In this document: positions 16,911 through 27,220 of the stretch, in pieces
Layout: each line of letters starts with the position of its first letter
Numbering within the stretch: position 1 is the first letter of the stretch
Position numbers and translations under genes: made by a program
The notes under the pieces: generated by a model
Database searches by the model: none
The model's input: the letters and a program-made list of their open reading frames with translations, nothing else
Told to the model about the DNA's origin: nothing
Assembly: GCF_009758415.1 (NCBI RefSeq)
Contig: NZ_WQRF01000010.1
Location: forward strand, 1-64,000
Reading direction: 5' to 3'
Length of the DNA stretch: 64,000 nucleotides
DNA from: Devosia marina
GTDB taxonomy: Bacteria; Pseudomonadota; Alphaproteobacteria; Rhizobiales; Devosiaceae

Positions 16911-18890
16911 TCATTCTGGGCACTGCCTGCGTTTGTCCTTTCGGCGTGCGGGCAGTGGCTGGCCAGGCAGCGCCTTGTTGATTTCCCTTATCTGGGCGCA
17001 TGCCATGTCAATCGGAACAGGTTTGCCGAAGAAATATCCCTGTCCGATATCGCAGCCCGTGCCCTGAAGCAGTTCCAGCTGTTTGTGCGTTTCAACGCCT
17101 TCCACGACAACTTTGGCGCCGGTCTTTTTCGCCAGGACGAGAACGGCCTCGATAACCGATAGGCCGATGGAGTCGGTGTCGAGATCGTTCACAAAGGCAC
17201 GATCGATCTTGATTTCGTCCCAGTGAAACGTCGTGAGATAAGAAAGAGACGAATACCCCGTGCCAAAATCATCCAGCGCGAGGGAAACACCCAGATAACG
17301 CAGTTCGGAAAGCACGGCGATGGGCTGTTTTGGATCGGCCATCATCACCGACTCAGTCACCTCGAGCTTCAGCCTGTCCGGTGGCAGCCGCGTTGCCATA
17401 AGGGCGTCCGCTGTGGTCTCCATGATTTCGCCCTGCATGATCTGGATGACCGACAGGTTGACCGCGACCTGAACGTTGGGCGGCAGACGCAGAGCGTCCT
17501 TGCAGGCACAGGCAATCATGTGCTTGCCGATGTCCACAATCTGCCCGGAAGCTTCTGCGATCGGAATGAACTCGTCCGGCGGGATTGGCCCCAACTGTGC
17601 GTGATGCCAGCGCGCCAAAGCTTCGACCCCCACCACCGCGCCGGTCACCAGGTCGACCTGGATCTGGTAGTGCGGCGTGATTTCACCCTTGCCGATGGCA
17701 TCCCGCAGATCATTTTCGAGGGTCAGGCGGCGCTCGACCATCTCGCGAAGCGATTGATCATAGACGGAAACTGAGCCTTTCTTTCGCGCTTTGGCTTCGC
17801 TCTGCGCCAGGTCTGCGTCTTCGAGCAGTCCGCGCGCGTTCTGGTTCTGTCGAGTAGAAATGGCTATCCCCGCTGTCGCACTGATCGTCACCGAACTGCC
17901 GTCAATCTCGAATGGCCGTTTGAGTGCCTCCAGCGCGCGATCGGCAATGGTCTGGGCCTCCGCCTTGTCGCGCAGGTGCAGGAGTGCTGCGAATTCATCG
18001 CCACCCAGGCGGGCGACGACATTGCCCGGCGCGGTCGAAATTATCTCCTCCAGCCTTCTGGCCGCCGCGATGAGCAGCTTGTCGCCAAACATGTGGCCCC
18101 ATGTGTCATTGATCAGCTTGAATCCATCCAGATCAAATACGATCACCGCCGTATGGCTGGCATCAGCGTCTGTGGGCTGGTTCGTGTCCGGAAATGCCGT
18201 CCGGTTTGCCAGGCCGGTCAGTGGGTCGTGATGCGCCAGATAGGCGAATTTGTCCGCCGCGCGGCCAACCTGTCGGTGCGCCCGGCGCAGGGTACGGTTC
18301 TGGAAAGCTGACACAATTAGCATGATGGCTGCCGAAGCCAAGGCCGTAACCACCAGATAGTGCTGGGTTGCTTGCTTTTCTGTCAGCGTCTGGCGTATCG
18401 CAGCCGCCTTGTTGACGGCTGAATCGGTTGCCTCTGCGCCAATCTTTTCGATGGTGGCCCCAACCGGCGCCAACGTGTCGAGCAATTGCGAAGCTGTAGC
18501 GGTGCTGTCCAGATTGGACATTTCCGCATCGACCGATTCAAGAAGGCGCATCAACTCGTCATAGGCCCGCCCGCTTTCGGGGTTGGACGCCAGGAATTCG
18601 CCGTAGCCGCCGACACTCCAGCTATCGAGCCGTCCCAGCAGAATTTGATAATATAGTTTGGTGTTGTCGGCGTCGGCCTGCCGCCCCAGAGCTGCGTAGC
18701 GCGCGAGGTAGGCTTCCAGCTGCGCTGCTTCAATCCGGCCATGCGCACCGATCCACGAAACATCGAAGCGCATGGAGTTTCGCACGGCGTCGGCTGTGTC
18801 CTCGACCACGCGCGCATGCAGCACTGTCGCAATGCCCAGCACGACGATGATCACGACCGCGAATTGCCGAAACCAGACGAATTGCAGCAT
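16911..18890 (-). CDS. DcpA-like dual GGDEF-EAL enzyme for cyclic di-GMP
   Basis: A 659-residue inner-membrane protein. Two membrane helices (about residues 9-27 and 178-197) flank a periplasmic domain of about 150 residues. The GGDEF domain is intact (RLGGDEF, about residue 296). The EAL domain (VEALARW, about residue 423) keeps its metal and catalytic motifs (VTESVMM, LDDFGTGYSS, VVEGVET). No RxxD inhibitory site precedes GGDEF. The gene for a PruR-like periplasmic protein lies 20 bases upstream in the same direction. In Agrobacterium the DcpA-PruR pair switches this enzyme between c-di-GMP synthesis and breakdown in response to pterins. Confidence 0.88.
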   Translation of the reverse strand: MLQFVWFRQFAVVIIVVLGIATVLHARVVEDTADAVRNSMRFDVSWIGAHGRIEAAQLEAYLARYAALGRQADADNTKLYYQILLGRLDSWSVGGYGEFLASNPESGRAYDELMRLLESVDAEMSNLDSTATASQLLDTLAPVGATIEKIGAEATDSAVNKAAAIRQTLTEKQATQHYLVVTALASAAIMLIVSAFQNRTLRRAHRQVGRAADKFAYLAHHDPLTGLANRTAFPDTNQPTDADASHTAVIVFDLDGFKLINDTWGHMFGDKLLIAAARRLEEIISTAPGNVVARLGGDEFAALLHLRDKAEAQTIADRALEALKRPFEIDGSSVTISATAGIAISTRQNQNARGLLEDADLAQSEAKARKKGSVSVYDQSLREMVERRLTLENDLRDAIGKGEITPHYQIQVDLVTGAVVGVEALARWHHAQLGPIPPDEFIPIAEASGQIVDIGKHMIACACKDALRLPPNVQVAVNLSVIQIMQGEIMETTADALMATRLPPDRLKLEVTESVMMADPKQPIAVLSELRYLGVSLALDDFGTGYSSLSYLTTFHWDEIKIDRAFVNDLDTDSIGLSVIEAVLVLAKKTGAKVVVEGVETHKQLELLQGTGCDIGQGYFFGKPVPIDMACAQIREINKALPGQPLPARRKDKRRQCPE

Positions 18891-18910
18891 GGTTGGCCAG
18901 AGTCTTCCGT

Positions 18911-19399
18911 TTATTTAATCGTAATGCTGCGAACCTGCCACGCCGATCGGGCATGATAGAGATCGGTCCGAAGCGCCTCGAAGTCATCGAACGGGTAGAT
19001 GATGAAAAGGGGGCCCTTGTTGCGCACCGACATGAATTCGCCATCCTGCTTGAGTGCCAGCAGCACCGGGTAGGCCGAGAAGTCCGATAGGGGAATTGTC
19101 GTGCGATAATTGTTCAGCGCCAGAACGTCGGCCTCTGTCCCTTGGGCGCCCACATGAGCAAGCAGCCTATCCATCGGGACGCCCTCAAATACCGGGCTGC
19201 CGTCATGCCAGGGTGTAGCGGTGACGATCTGGCCAGATCCGATTGCCTCGAGCTCAGACCGCGTAAAATCGCGTGGGACACCGCCTTCGATGGCGCCATC
19301 AATGGTGAGGATGACTGCCTCTGCTTGCGCCAGTACCGCGAAAGGAGTCACGCCGGTAGCGAGCAGGACAGCCGAAAACAGCAGAGCTATCGTCTTCAT
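18911..19399 (-). CDS. PruR-like periplasmic protein (molybdopterin-oxidoreductase-like fold, pterin binding)
   Basis: A 162-residue secreted protein with a signal peptide ending near residue 24 (PFAVLAQA). The mature part ([49 protein letters not shown]) resembles the oxidoreductase molybdopterin-binding domain. It lacks the Cys that ligates molybdenum in sulfite oxidases. Small proteins of this type, such as A. tumefaciens PruR, bind pterins and control a partner GGDEF-EAL enzyme, which is encoded immediately downstream. The function here is by analogy. Confidence 0.75.
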   Translation of the reverse strand: MKTIALLFSAVLLATGVTPFAVLAQAEAVILTIDGAIEGGVPRDFTRSELEAIGSGQIVTATPWHDGSPVFEGVPMDRLLAHVGAQGTEADVLALNNYRTTIPLSDFSAYPVLLALKQDGEFMSVRNKGPLFIIYPFDDFEALRTDLYHARSAWQVRSITIK

Positions 19400-19603
19400 G
19401 GGTGCCTCTCAGATCCATTAAATTCCCATCTTGCAGCAATTCAAAAAACGTCAGGTAAACGTAGCCAGCCGTTTTCTCCGCAATTTCTTCATTCGCGATT
19501 TGACATGGCCCGCGCTGCCCAGCGCATCGTCTCGCCCGTTGACTCGCGGGCGGCCCCGGCTATGGTCCGCGCGACGAAAACCACGCAGCCGCTCAGGAAC
19601 CCT

Positions 19604-20446
19604 ATGTCGTACACCCAGCTTGCCCAGACCATCGACACCGCCTTCGAGAACCGCGCCGAGGTCAACTTTTCAACCACGGGCGAAGTGCGCGATGCCGTCA
19701 ACGAAGCGCTGAACCTGCTCGACAGCGGTCAGGCTCGCGTCGCCGAAAAGGTGGATGGTTCCTGGCAGGTCAATCAGTGGCTCAAGCGCGCCGTGCTGCT
19801 CTCCTTCCGCCTCAACGACAATGAGCCGATGACCGGCGCGCCGCAGGGCTCTACCTGGTGGGACAAGGTGCCCACCAAGTTCGAGGGTTGGACCGACAAT
19901 ACCTGGCGCGAAGCCGGCTTCCGCGCCGTGCCCGGCGCCATCGTCCGCCGCTCGGCCCATATCGGCAAGGGCGCCATTCTGATGCCTAGCTTTGTCAATC
20001 TGGGGGCTTTTGTCGGTGAAGGCTCCATGGTCGACACCTGGGTCACGGTCGGCTCCTGCGCACAGATCGGCAAGAATGTGCATCTGTCCGGCGGTGTCGG
20101 CATTGGCGGCGTGCTCGAACCGCTTCAGGCCGGCCCGACCATCATCGAGGACAATTGTTTCATCGGCGCCCGCTCCGAAATCGTCGAGGGTGTGGTCGTG
20201 GGCGAAGGCTCGGTGATTTCCATGGGCGTGTTCATCGGCGCTTCCACCAAGGTGGTGAACCGCCAGACCGGCGAAATCCATATGGGCTATGTCCCACCCT
20301 ATTCGGTAGTCGTTTCCGGTTCGCTTCCGGGCAAGCCGTTCCCAGATGGCACCCCAGGCCCGAACCTTTACTGCGCCGTCATCGTCAAGACCGTCGACGC
20401 CCAGACCCGCTCCAAGACCGGAATCAACGACCTGCTGCGGGACTAA
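19604..20446 (+). CDS. dapD: Tetrahydrodipicolinate N-succinyltransferase
   Basis: A 280-residue enzyme of the succinylase branch of lysine and meso-diaminopimelate synthesis. The start is the ATG at 19604; upstream in-frame sequence overlapping the pruR region is not coding. The C-terminal half is a left-handed beta helix with hexapeptide repeats ([40 protein letters not shown]). dapE lies two genes downstream, giving a small dap cluster. Confidence 0.94.
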   Translation: MSYTQLAQTIDTAFENRAEVNFSTTGEVRDAVNEALNLLDSGQARVAEKVDGSWQVNQWLKRAVLLSFRLNDNEPMTGAPQGSTWWDKVPTKFEGWTDNTWREAGFRAVPGAIVRRSAHIGKGAILMPSFVNLGAFVGEGSMVDTWVTVGSCAQIGKNVHLSGGVGIGGVLEPLQAGPTIIEDNCFIGARSEIVEGVVVGEGSVISMGVFIGASTKVVNRQTGEIHMGYVPPYSVVVSGSLPGKPFPDGTPGPNLYCAVIVKTVDAQTRSKTGINDLLRD

Positions 20447-20535
20447 ACGGAGGGCTGGCGCTGGTTTAGACGGCGCCAGCATCCTACTCTGATGCCGGCG
20501 GGGCCTGATTCCTGCATCATGAGAGGGGGACAAAG

Positions 20536-21012
20536 ATGGACAATATCAAAGCGCTTTTGACCACCACCGAGGGGCGCATCGGCCGTCAGCAATGGTGGAT
20601 CGGCATCGTCGTGCTGATCGTCATTTCGATCGTTGCCAGCATTGTGCTGAGCATTCTCAGCTTCGGCAATGGCACGGTCATGGCCTGGTTCGGTGTGCTC
20701 ATCAATCTGGCGCTGATCTGGCCGAGCTATTGCCTCGGCATTAAGCGCCGCCACGATCGCGACAACAACGGCACCGACCTCAAGATTCTGATCGCGGGAT
20801 CCGTGCTGCTCAACCTGCTCGCGGCAACGGGCATCGGCTCCTCCATGACCGACATGGGCGGCGTGATGATGCCGGTTCCCTCCATCTGGCTGGGCGCCCT
20901 CAACCTCATCTTCGCTATTTTCGCAATCTACATGCTGGTCCAACTCGGCTTCCTCAAGGGCACGGCCGGACCCAATAACTATGGTCCCGATCCGCTGGAC
21001 GGTGCCGCCTGA
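20536..21012 (+). CDS. DUF805 family membrane protein
   Basis: A 158-residue inner-membrane protein with about four helices. The DUF805 features are the N-terminal GRIGRQQWWIGIV and the loop KRRHDRDNNGT. A start at ATG 20536 follows a GAGAGGGGG ribosome-binding site. It sits between dapD and dapE in the same direction; the function of the family is unknown. Confidence 0.85.
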   Translation: MDNIKALLTTTEGRIGRQQWWIGIVVLIVISIVASIVLSILSFGNGTVMAWFGVLINLALIWPSYCLGIKRRHDRDNNGTDLKILIAGSVLLNLLAATGIGSSMTDMGGVMMPVPSIWLGALNLIFAIFAIYMLVQLGFLKGTAGPNNYGPDPLDGAA

Positions 21013-21029
21013 ACCTAACCGGAGCCGTC

Positions 21030-22184
21030 GTGACCATCGAACCAGCTGACCTGCTCGCCCGCCTCATCGCCTGCCCTTCGGTCACTCCCGAGGAGGCGGG
21101 CGCGCTCGATCTGCTGGAGGTCGAACTCGAGGCCATCGGCTTTGCGGTGACCCGACTGCGGTTCGAGGGTGACGGCTCCTATCCGGTCGACAATCTCTTT
21201 GCCACCAGAGGGCAGGGCGGTCGCCGCCTGCTCTTTGCCGGCCACACCGATGTCGTCCCGCCCGGCGACCGCGCGAACTGGACGTCCGATCCGTTCACCC
21301 CGCGCGTCGTAAACGGCGTCATCTATGGCCGCGGTGCTGCCGACATGAAATCAGGCATCGCCGCTTTTGTTGCCGCCTGCGCCGACATCCCGACCGAGGC
21401 CGGCACCATTCAGCTCGCCATCACCAATGACGAGGAAGCCGACGCCATCAACGGTACTGACAAGCTGGTTGCCTGGATGGCCGAGAACGGACACCAGTTC
21501 GACTTCGCCATTGTCGGCGAGCCCAGCTCCACCGAAACTCTGGGCGACAGCATCAAGATCGGTCGGCGCGGTTCCTTTTCGGGCAAGGTCACCGTCACTG
21601 GTACGCAAGGTCATGTCGCCTATCCGCACAAGGCCAATAATCCGCTCCCGGTCTTGGCCGCTATCGCTACGGCACTCTCTTCCGAAAAGCTCGACACTGG
21701 TACCGATCATTTCCCTGCCTCCAATCTCGAGCTAACCACCATCGATGTCGGCAATCCGGTCAGCAATGTCATTCCGATGAGCGGAACACTGCGCTTCAAT
21801 ATCCGCTACAACGACACCTGGACCCCCGAAACCCTGGCCGATTGGATTCGCGCCCGCATTGCCAGCGTCGATCCCAACGGCACTGACATTATCTTTGAGG
21901 TTTCCGGCACGCCCTCCCGTGCCTTCCTGTCCCCACTGGGCAGTGACATTGAGACGCTTTCGGCAGTCATTGCCGAACGCAATGGCAAGCCGCCCGAATA
22001 TTCCACCGGCGGCGGCACCTCGGATGCGCGCTTCATCGCCCAATATGGGCCCGTGGTTGAATGCGGTCTTGTCGGCCCGTCCATGCACAAGGCCGATGAG
22101 CACATCGCCCTGGCCGATCTCACTGGCCTGACTGAAATCTATACAGCCTTCATGCGCCGCTACTTCGTCGGAGACCCGGCATGA
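21030..22184 (+). CDS. dapE: Succinyl-diaminopimelate desuccinylase
   Basis: A 384-residue M20-family zinc hydrolase starting at GTG 21030. It hydrolyses N-succinyl-LL-diaminopimelate in lysine and cell-wall precursor synthesis. Metal ligands are visible in FAGHTDVVPPGD, GRGAADMKSG and TNDEEADA, and near the C-terminus in GPSMHKADEH. The stop overlaps the next gene by 4 bases (ATGA). Confidence 0.94.
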   Translation: MTIEPADLLARLIACPSVTPEEAGALDLLEVELEAIGFAVTRLRFEGDGSYPVDNLFATRGQGGRRLLFAGHTDVVPPGDRANWTSDPFTPRVVNGVIYGRGAADMKSGIAAFVAACADIPTEAGTIQLAITNDEEADAINGTDKLVAWMAENGHQFDFAIVGEPSSTETLGDSIKIGRRGSFSGKVTVTGTQGHVAYPHKANNPLPVLAAIATALSSEKLDTGTDHFPASNLELTTIDVGNPVSNVIPMSGTLRFNIRYNDTWTPETLADWIRARIASVDPNGTDIIFEVSGTPSRAFLSPLGSDIETLSAVIAERNGKPPEYSTGGGTSDARFIAQYGPVVECGLVGPSMHKADEHIALADLTGLTEIYTAFMRRYFVGDPA

Positions 22185-22720
22185 AGATCATCAACGCCCT
22201 GCGCCAGTCGGTCTATGGCTGGATCATGATTCTCAGGAACGAAGCCGGATGGCAGGCGCGCTTCCGCTTCACCCGAGCGGGCCTGGTGACGGCTTTGGTG
22301 CTGTTCTACCTGTCTGCCTTCCTGGCAGTGGTGCTGGGCTCGCTCAATTATGGCGTGCCAACCCTGGGCGAACTCACCGCAACGCTTGTGTTTCAGTCCC
22401 TGTTTCTCGCGGCGCCGCTCATCGGCATCTACGGAACCCGCTATGCGCTGCGCCAGCGCGATCCCGTTCTGCCGCTGCTGGTCCCCAGCATTTATGCGCT
22501 GACCTTCTATGTCGGCCTGGGCGCTTTGCTTTCGCTCACCATAGGGTTTTTGTTGCCGCTGCTTTGGCTGGCGCTGGCCTATATGTTCTTTCGCCTGGGG
22601 CGGTTGGCAGGCGGGTGGAGCATCGGCGTTTGCGTCGCCTTTGCAGTATTGACGGTGCTGCTCCTTGCCGGAACGCCCATCGCACTCTACATCATGCCAG
22701 CACCCGTTCCCGCCGCCTGA
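22181..22720 (+). CDS. Hypothetical membrane protein downstream of dapE
   Basis: A 179-residue protein with an N-terminal cytoplasmic stretch of about 40 residues and four or five membrane helices. I do not recognise the family. Overlap with dapE (ATGA) suggests translational coupling. A second membrane protein gene follows. Confidence 0.7.
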   Translation: MKIINALRQSVYGWIMILRNEAGWQARFRFTRAGLVTALVLFYLSAFLAVVLGSLNYGVPTLGELTATLVFQSLFLAAPLIGIYGTRYALRQRDPVLPLLVPSIYALTFYVGLGALLSLTIGFLLPLLWLALAYMFFRLGRLAGGWSIGVCVAFAVLTVLLLAGTPIALYIMPAPVPAA

Positions 22721-22734
22721 GCCGAGTCTGTTCC

Positions 22735-23301
22735 TTGCCCCAGTCCTCACCGACCTTTGTTGAAGAAGCGCTCGAAGCCGCCCGCGGCGCCTGGGCCCTG
22801 GTGTTGGGGCGGCAGGATGCGGCCAGCTATTTCGATTTTTCCCAGCGCGGCCTGATTGGCAGTTTCATTGCTTTGCTGCTTGCCATTGCCGTCAGCGTCT
22901 TCGGCCCGCAACTGCTCGGCGTTGGCTCGCCCACCGGCGCTGCTGCCGGTATGACGCTGCTCTCGGGCCTCCTGTTCGCCCTGCAGATCGGCGCTGCCTA
23001 TATCGTCCTGCGGATGATGGGGCGGCTCGATGGCTTCATGCCCTATCTGGTGGCCGACAACTGGGTGAATTTCTACGTCTCGCTGATCGGCGCCATCAGC
23101 ATCGTCCTGCTCGGCGGCAGCGACATCATGCTGTTGGTCGTGGGGGTGCTCAGCATCATTATCGAGATCAACATTGCCCGCCGCATCGTCACCCTGGCGC
23201 CAATCCAGATCGCCATTTTCATTGTCGCTCAGGTGGTCGCGCAATTTGTGGGACTGATGGTGCTTGGCGGCATCATCCTGCAGACCATGGGACCCGTTTA
23301 A
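22735..23301 (+). CDS. Hypothetical membrane protein (second after dapE)
   Basis: About 188 residues from a TTG at 22735 ([20 protein letters not shown]). The open frame runs further upstream but there it overlaps the previous gene in another frame. Four hydrophobic segments follow a short N-terminal amphipathic region. The start is uncertain because no ATG or GTG is well placed and the ribosome-binding site is weak. The function is unknown. The gene converges with truA and the two overlap by 4 bases. Confidence 0.65.
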   Translation: MPQSSPTFVEEALEAARGAWALVLGRQDAASYFDFSQRGLIGSFIALLLAIAVSVFGPQLLGVGSPTGAAAGMTLLSGLLFALQIGAAYIVLRMMGRLDGFMPYLVADNWVNFYVSLIGAISIVLLGGSDIMLLVVGVLSIIIEINIARRIVTLAPIQIAIFIVAQVVAQFVGLMVLGGIILQTMGPV

Positions 23302-24038
23302 GGGTAGTCGACCCCGGTCAGGAACAGCCCGCTCGCCGGCGCCATGGCGCCGCAGCGCGTCCTGTCTGCTGCATCGAGCGCCGCGCGAAAATCGCCGGGG
23401 CTCCACTTGCCTTCACCCACCAGCTTGAGCGACCCCACCATCGAGCGGACCTGATGGTGCAGGAAGCTCCGCGCACTCGCCGCAATGGCGATGATCTCGC
23501 CATCCCCGCTCACCTCGAACGCGTCCAGGGTGCGCATGGGCGAGTTGGCCTGGCACTCGGAAGAGCGGAAGGTGGTAAAGTCATGGTGACCCAGAATGGT
23601 CTGTGCCGCCTCATGCATCCTCTCCGCATCCAGTGGCTTGGGTACGTGCCAGACCTGGTTTCGCTCTATGGCTGCCGGCGCTCGCCGGTTGAGAATGCGA
23701 TATTCATAGTGCCGCGCCGTCGCCGAAAACCGCGCTTCGAAGGTGTCGGGCACCGCTTCGCTTTCCACCACCACCACCGGGTAGGGCCGCAGATGATAGT
23801 TCAGCGCCTCGCGAATGCGGAATGGATCCCACTGTTTGGACAGGTCGAAATGCGCCACCTGGCCCAGCGCATGCACACCGGCATCGGTGCGGCCGGCCGC
23901 CTGGGTGGTGACCGTCTCGCCCGAAAAGCCGGCAATCGCCTCTTCCAATGCCTGCTGCACGCTGATCCGGTCCTTCTGCCGCTGCCAACCGGAGAAGGGG
24001 GTTCCGTCATATTCAATTGTGAGCTTATAGCGCGGCAT
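23298..24038 (-). CDS. truA: tRNA pseudouridine(38-40) synthase TruA
   Basis: A 246-residue enzyme that makes pseudouridine in the tRNA anticodon arm. The family start [20 protein letters not shown] and the catalytic Asp in [19 protein letters not shown] are clear, as is [14 protein letters not shown]. The start codon overlaps the stop of fmt at 24038, so def, fmt and truA form one leftward operon. Confidence 0.95.
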   Translation of the reverse strand: MPRYKLTIEYDGTPFSGWQRQKDRISVQQALEEAIAGFSGETVTTQAAGRTDAGVHALGQVAHFDLSKQWDPFRIREALNYHLRPYPVVVVESEAVPDTFEARFSATARHYEYRILNRRAPAAIERNQVWHVPKPLDAERMHEAAQTILGHHDFTTFRSSECQANSPMRTLDAFEVSGDGEIIAIAASARSFLHHQVRSMVGSLKLVGEGKWSPGDFRAALDAADRTRCGAMAPASGLFLTGVDYP

Positions 24039-24967
24039 CAGGTCACTGTGTCGGGCAGCGTTCCGGCGCCACGCAGGAACGTCGCCGCATCCATGGCGCC
24101 CTTGCCCTCGCGCTGCACCTGCATCAGACGCACCGCGCCAGCGCCGCAGGCGATCACCAGTTCGTCGCCCAAAAGAGCACCCGGCGCCCCGGCGCCTTCG
24201 CTCAGTCTCGAGCGCAACGCCTTGATCCGCACCGGCCTGCCAGCGAGTTCCATCTCGAACCAGGCACCCGGAAAGGGCGACAACCCTCGGATCAGATTGT
24301 GCACCTCCTCGGCGCTCTTGGAAAAATCGATCCGCGCCTCGGCCTTGTCGATCTTGGCCGCGTAGGTCTCGCCACTCTTGGGCTGCGGGGTGAAATCCAG
24401 GCTCCCGCGCTCCAGCGCCGCCAGCGCCCGGCCCATAAGATCGGCACCCAAGCGCATCATCTGGTCGTGCAGTTCGCCCGCGGTCATCTCGGGCGTGATG
24501 GCGATGATCTCGGTCGGCCCCATTGCGCCGGTATCGAGACCTTCATCCATTTGCATCACGACAATGCCGGTCTGCTTGTCGCCGGCCATGATGGCGCGCT
24601 GGATTGGGGCCGCGCCACGCCAGCGCGGCAAAAGCGAACCATGCAGGTTCAGGCAACCATATTCAGGCGCCTCGAGAATGGGCTTGGGCAGCAGCAGCCC
24701 ATAGGCCACGACAACCGCGACCTCGGCCCCAAGCGCGGCGAACTGGGCCTGCTCGGCTTCGGCTTTGAGAGATCGCGGCGTAAACACCGGAATGCCAAAC
24801 GCCTCGGCCGCTTCATGCACCGGGCTCTTGCGCTCGGCCTGACCGCGTCCTGCCGGTTTGGGCGCACGCGTATAGACCGCCACCACCTCATGTCCGGCTG
24901 ACACTATTTCGGTCAGCGTCGGAACGGAAAAATCGGGCGTACCCATGAAGACGACGCGCATGGTCAA
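24038..24967 (-). CDS. fmt: Methionyl-tRNA formyltransferase
   Basis: A 309-residue enzyme that formylates initiator Met-tRNA using 10-formyl-THF. The N-terminus [16 protein letters not shown], the formyl-THF site [20 protein letters not shown] and the C-terminal anticodon-binding domain are present. The start may be the second Met at 24961. It lies between def and truA, and an inverted-repeat element separates it from def. Confidence 0.95.
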   Translation of the reverse strand: MTMRVVFMGTPDFSVPTLTEIVSAGHEVVAVYTRAPKPAGRGQAERKSPVHEAAEAFGIPVFTPRSLKAEAEQAQFAALGAEVAVVVAYGLLLPKPILEAPEYGCLNLHGSLLPRWRGAAPIQRAIMAGDKQTGIVVMQMDEGLDTGAMGPTEIIAITPEMTAGELHDQMMRLGADLMGRALAALERGSLDFTPQPKSGETYAAKIDKAEARIDFSKSAEEVHNLIRGLSPFPGAWFEMELAGRPVRIKALRSRLSEGAGAPGALLGDELVIACGAGAVRLMQVQREGKGAMDAATFLRGAGTLPDTVT

Positions 24968-25058
24968 CGACCTCGTGGTTCGACAGGCTCACCATGAGGT
25001 CTACGCGAACGCAGCACTCCCATAGACCTCATCCTGAGCCTGTCGAAGGGCGAGGTCG
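24968..25058. repeat. REP-like inverted repeat between fmt and def
   Basis: Two 35-base arms (24968-25002 and 25024-25058) are inverted copies matching at 30 of 35 positions. They share the core TTCGACAGGCTCA and end in CGACCTCG. Each arm is itself nearly palindromic. Elements with a core like CCTCATCCTGAGCCTGTCGA are scattered through many alphaproteobacterial genomes. The pair would form a large cruciform or RNA hairpin between two cotranscribed genes. Confidence 0.75.
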
Positions 25059-25071
25059 CGGCCACCGGATA

Positions 25072-25587
25072 TCAGCCTGCGGCCCGCTTCGCCTGCTTCT
25101 CGAATTTCTTGATCACGCGGTCGCGCTTCAGGCGGCTGAGATAATCGATATAGAGCACGCCATCGAGGTGATCGAGCTCGTGCTGAATGCACACCGCCAG
25201 CTTGCCCTCTGCCTCTTTCACCACGTCCTGCCCATCGAGATCGGTATATTTCACCGTCACCTCATTGGGGCGCTCGACCTCGTAATAGAGCTCGGGAATG
25301 GAAAGGCAGCCTTCCTCGGTCACCTGCATCTGTTCGCCAAAAGCAGTGATCTCGGGATTGATCATCACCAGCGGAGCCGCCGGCTCACCCTCGCCCGCCA
25401 GGTCCATCACCACAATGCGCTTCATCACCCCGATCTGCGGGGCGGCCAGGCCAATACCCGGCGCATCATACATGGTGTCGAGCATGTCCTTGGCCAGCGA
25501 CTTGATCTCGTCATCGACCTCGATGATCGGGTCGGCAACGGCACGCAAGCGCGCATCGGGAATGATCAGAATTGGGCGAACGGCCAT
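25072..25587 (-). CDS. def: Peptide deformylase
   Basis: About 171 residues from an ATG at 25587 (MAVRPILIIPDARLR). An in-frame TTG at 25650 would add 21 unrelated residues. The three deformylase motifs are intact: GIGLAAPQIG, EGCLSIP and QHELDHLDG, which carries the metal-binding His residues. It removes the formyl group added through Fmt, fitting the def-fmt-truA order. Confidence 0.94.
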   Translation of the reverse strand: MAVRPILIIPDARLRAVADPIIEVDDEIKSLAKDMLDTMYDAPGIGLAAPQIGVMKRIVVMDLAGEGEPAAPLVMINPEITAFGEQMQVTEEGCLSIPELYYEVERPNEVTVKYTDLDGQDVVKEAEGKLAVCIQHELDHLDGVLYIDYLSRLKRDRVIKKFEKQAKRAAG

Positions 25588-25721
25588 GGCAGAAAAGTCC
25601 GGCGATGAAAGGATTGCCCCCGATATGGCGATTTCCGGCTCCCGGGTCAACTGCAGCCCTATTCAATCCACCGCAGCAGCAGAACATTTTGCGAACAGCA
25701 GAATCGGATTAAGCTCACGCC

Positions 25722-27146
25722 ATGCAAGCTCTCGATATGACATTGTTCACTCTCGGCCAGTTCCCCGTCACGAACGCCATGGCCCTGCTGGCCGGCGTGC
25801 TGGCCCTGGTTGTCCTGCTGATCATCTGGCTTGTTGCTTCGGCGCGCGCTAGCGCGGCCCGTGCCGAACAGCGGGCCCGCGAGGCGGCCGAGGGGTTGAA
25901 GTCGAGCTTTCTCGAACAGATCGCCTTCCGTGATACGCGAATCCGGGATCTTGAAGCCCAACTTGAGCGCGAGCGTGATCGCGCCAGCGATCTGCTTGAC
26001 ACCGAGCGTGAAAAATCCAGCGGCCTGCAATCCGAACTGGCCGCCATGCGCACGCGGCTCGACGAGCAGGCGCGCCAGAACGAGGCGAATCTGAAGCGCT
26101 TCATGGAAGCGCGCCAGCAAATGACCGACGAGTTCAAATCCATTGCTGGCGATGTGCTGCGCACCCATGGCGAGACCTTTACCAAGCAGAACCGCGAGCA
26201 GGTCGACACACTGTTGAAGCCCTTGCAGGACAAGATCACCGAGTTCCACAAGAACCTGGTCGAGGACCGCTCCGCCATGGGCGAGCGCATCCGCGCCTTG
26301 GCAGAAAGCAATCTGCAAATTACCACCGAGGCGCAGAACCTCACCCGCGCCCTCAAGGGCAATTCGCAGACCCAGGGCGCCTGGGGCGAGATGATCCTGG
26401 CCACCATTCTCGAACAGTCTGGACTGCGCGAGGGCGAGCAATATTTCACCCAGCAGAGCCATAGCGGCGAGGATGGTCAGCGCCTGCGCACCGATGTCGA
26501 AATCCTGATGCCCAATGGCGACCGGCTGGTAATCGACTCCAAGGTGTCCCTGACCGCCTTCGAAGCCTTTGTGAACAGCCCCGAAGATGACCGCGACCAG
26601 CATTTGCGGGCGCATATTGCGTCGGTGCGCGGTCACATCACCACTTTAGGCGACAAGGGCTACAATCGGGCCGCGAAGTCCAGCCTGGACTATGTGATGA
26701 TGTTCGTGCCCATCGAATCCGCGCTGGCCACGGCCATTCAGCATGATACCAAGCTGGTCGAATTCGGCATGGGCAAGGGGGTGATGCTGACCACGCCGAC
26801 CACGCTGATGACCGTGCTGCGCACAGTGCGCAATGTCTGGGATATAGAAAAGCGTCACCAGAATGCCGAAGAAATCGCCGAGCGCGCCGGCCAGCTTTAC
26901 GACAAGGTGGCTGGGTTCCTTGGGACCATGGACCAGGTCGGGGACGCCATCGACAAGTCCCAGCGCGCCTATACCAAGGCCAGGGATCAATTGACCTCCG
27001 GGCGCGGCAATGTCGTGCGGCAGGTCGAAATGCTGCGCGAACTCGGCGCCAAGTCGAGCAAACCCATTCCACCCACATGGGATGGTGGCAGCGAAGAAGG
27101 CCCGGCATTGCGACTGGTCAAGGATGAGCCGGGCGATCTCAATTGA
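25722..27146 (+). CDS. rmuC: DNA recombination protein RmuC
   Basis: A 474-residue protein with one N-terminal membrane helix (about residues 17-42) and a long coiled coil (about 45-130). The RmuC domain follows (TQGAWGEMILATILEQSGLR, later DSKVSLTAFEAFV and VPIESAL). RmuC limits DNA inversions at short repeats and has a nuclease-like fold. It starts divergently from def across a short promoter region. Confidence 0.9.
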   Translation: MQALDMTLFTLGQFPVTNAMALLAGVLALVVLLIIWLVASARASAARAEQRAREAAEGLKSSFLEQIAFRDTRIRDLEAQLERERDRASDLLDTEREKSSGLQSELAAMRTRLDEQARQNEANLKRFMEARQQMTDEFKSIAGDVLRTHGETFTKQNREQVDTLLKPLQDKITEFHKNLVEDRSAMGERIRALAESNLQITTEAQNLTRALKGNSQTQGAWGEMILATILEQSGLREGEQYFTQQSHSGEDGQRLRTDVEILMPNGDRLVIDSKVSLTAFEAFVNSPEDDRDQHLRAHIASVRGHITTLGDKGYNRAAKSSLDYVMMFVPIESALATAIQHDTKLVEFGMGKGVMLTTPTTLMTVLRTVRNVWDIEKRHQNAEEIAERAGQLYDKVAGFLGTMDQVGDAIDKSQRAYTKARDQLTSGRGNVVRQVEMLRELGAKSSKPIPPTWDGGSEEGPALRLVKDEPGDLN

Positions 27147-27220
27147 ATTCGATCATGTGATCGAACCCGGGTCCCGCTTGTGCGTTTCATCCTCGTGCAA
27201 CTGCATAAGGGAGATCAGTC

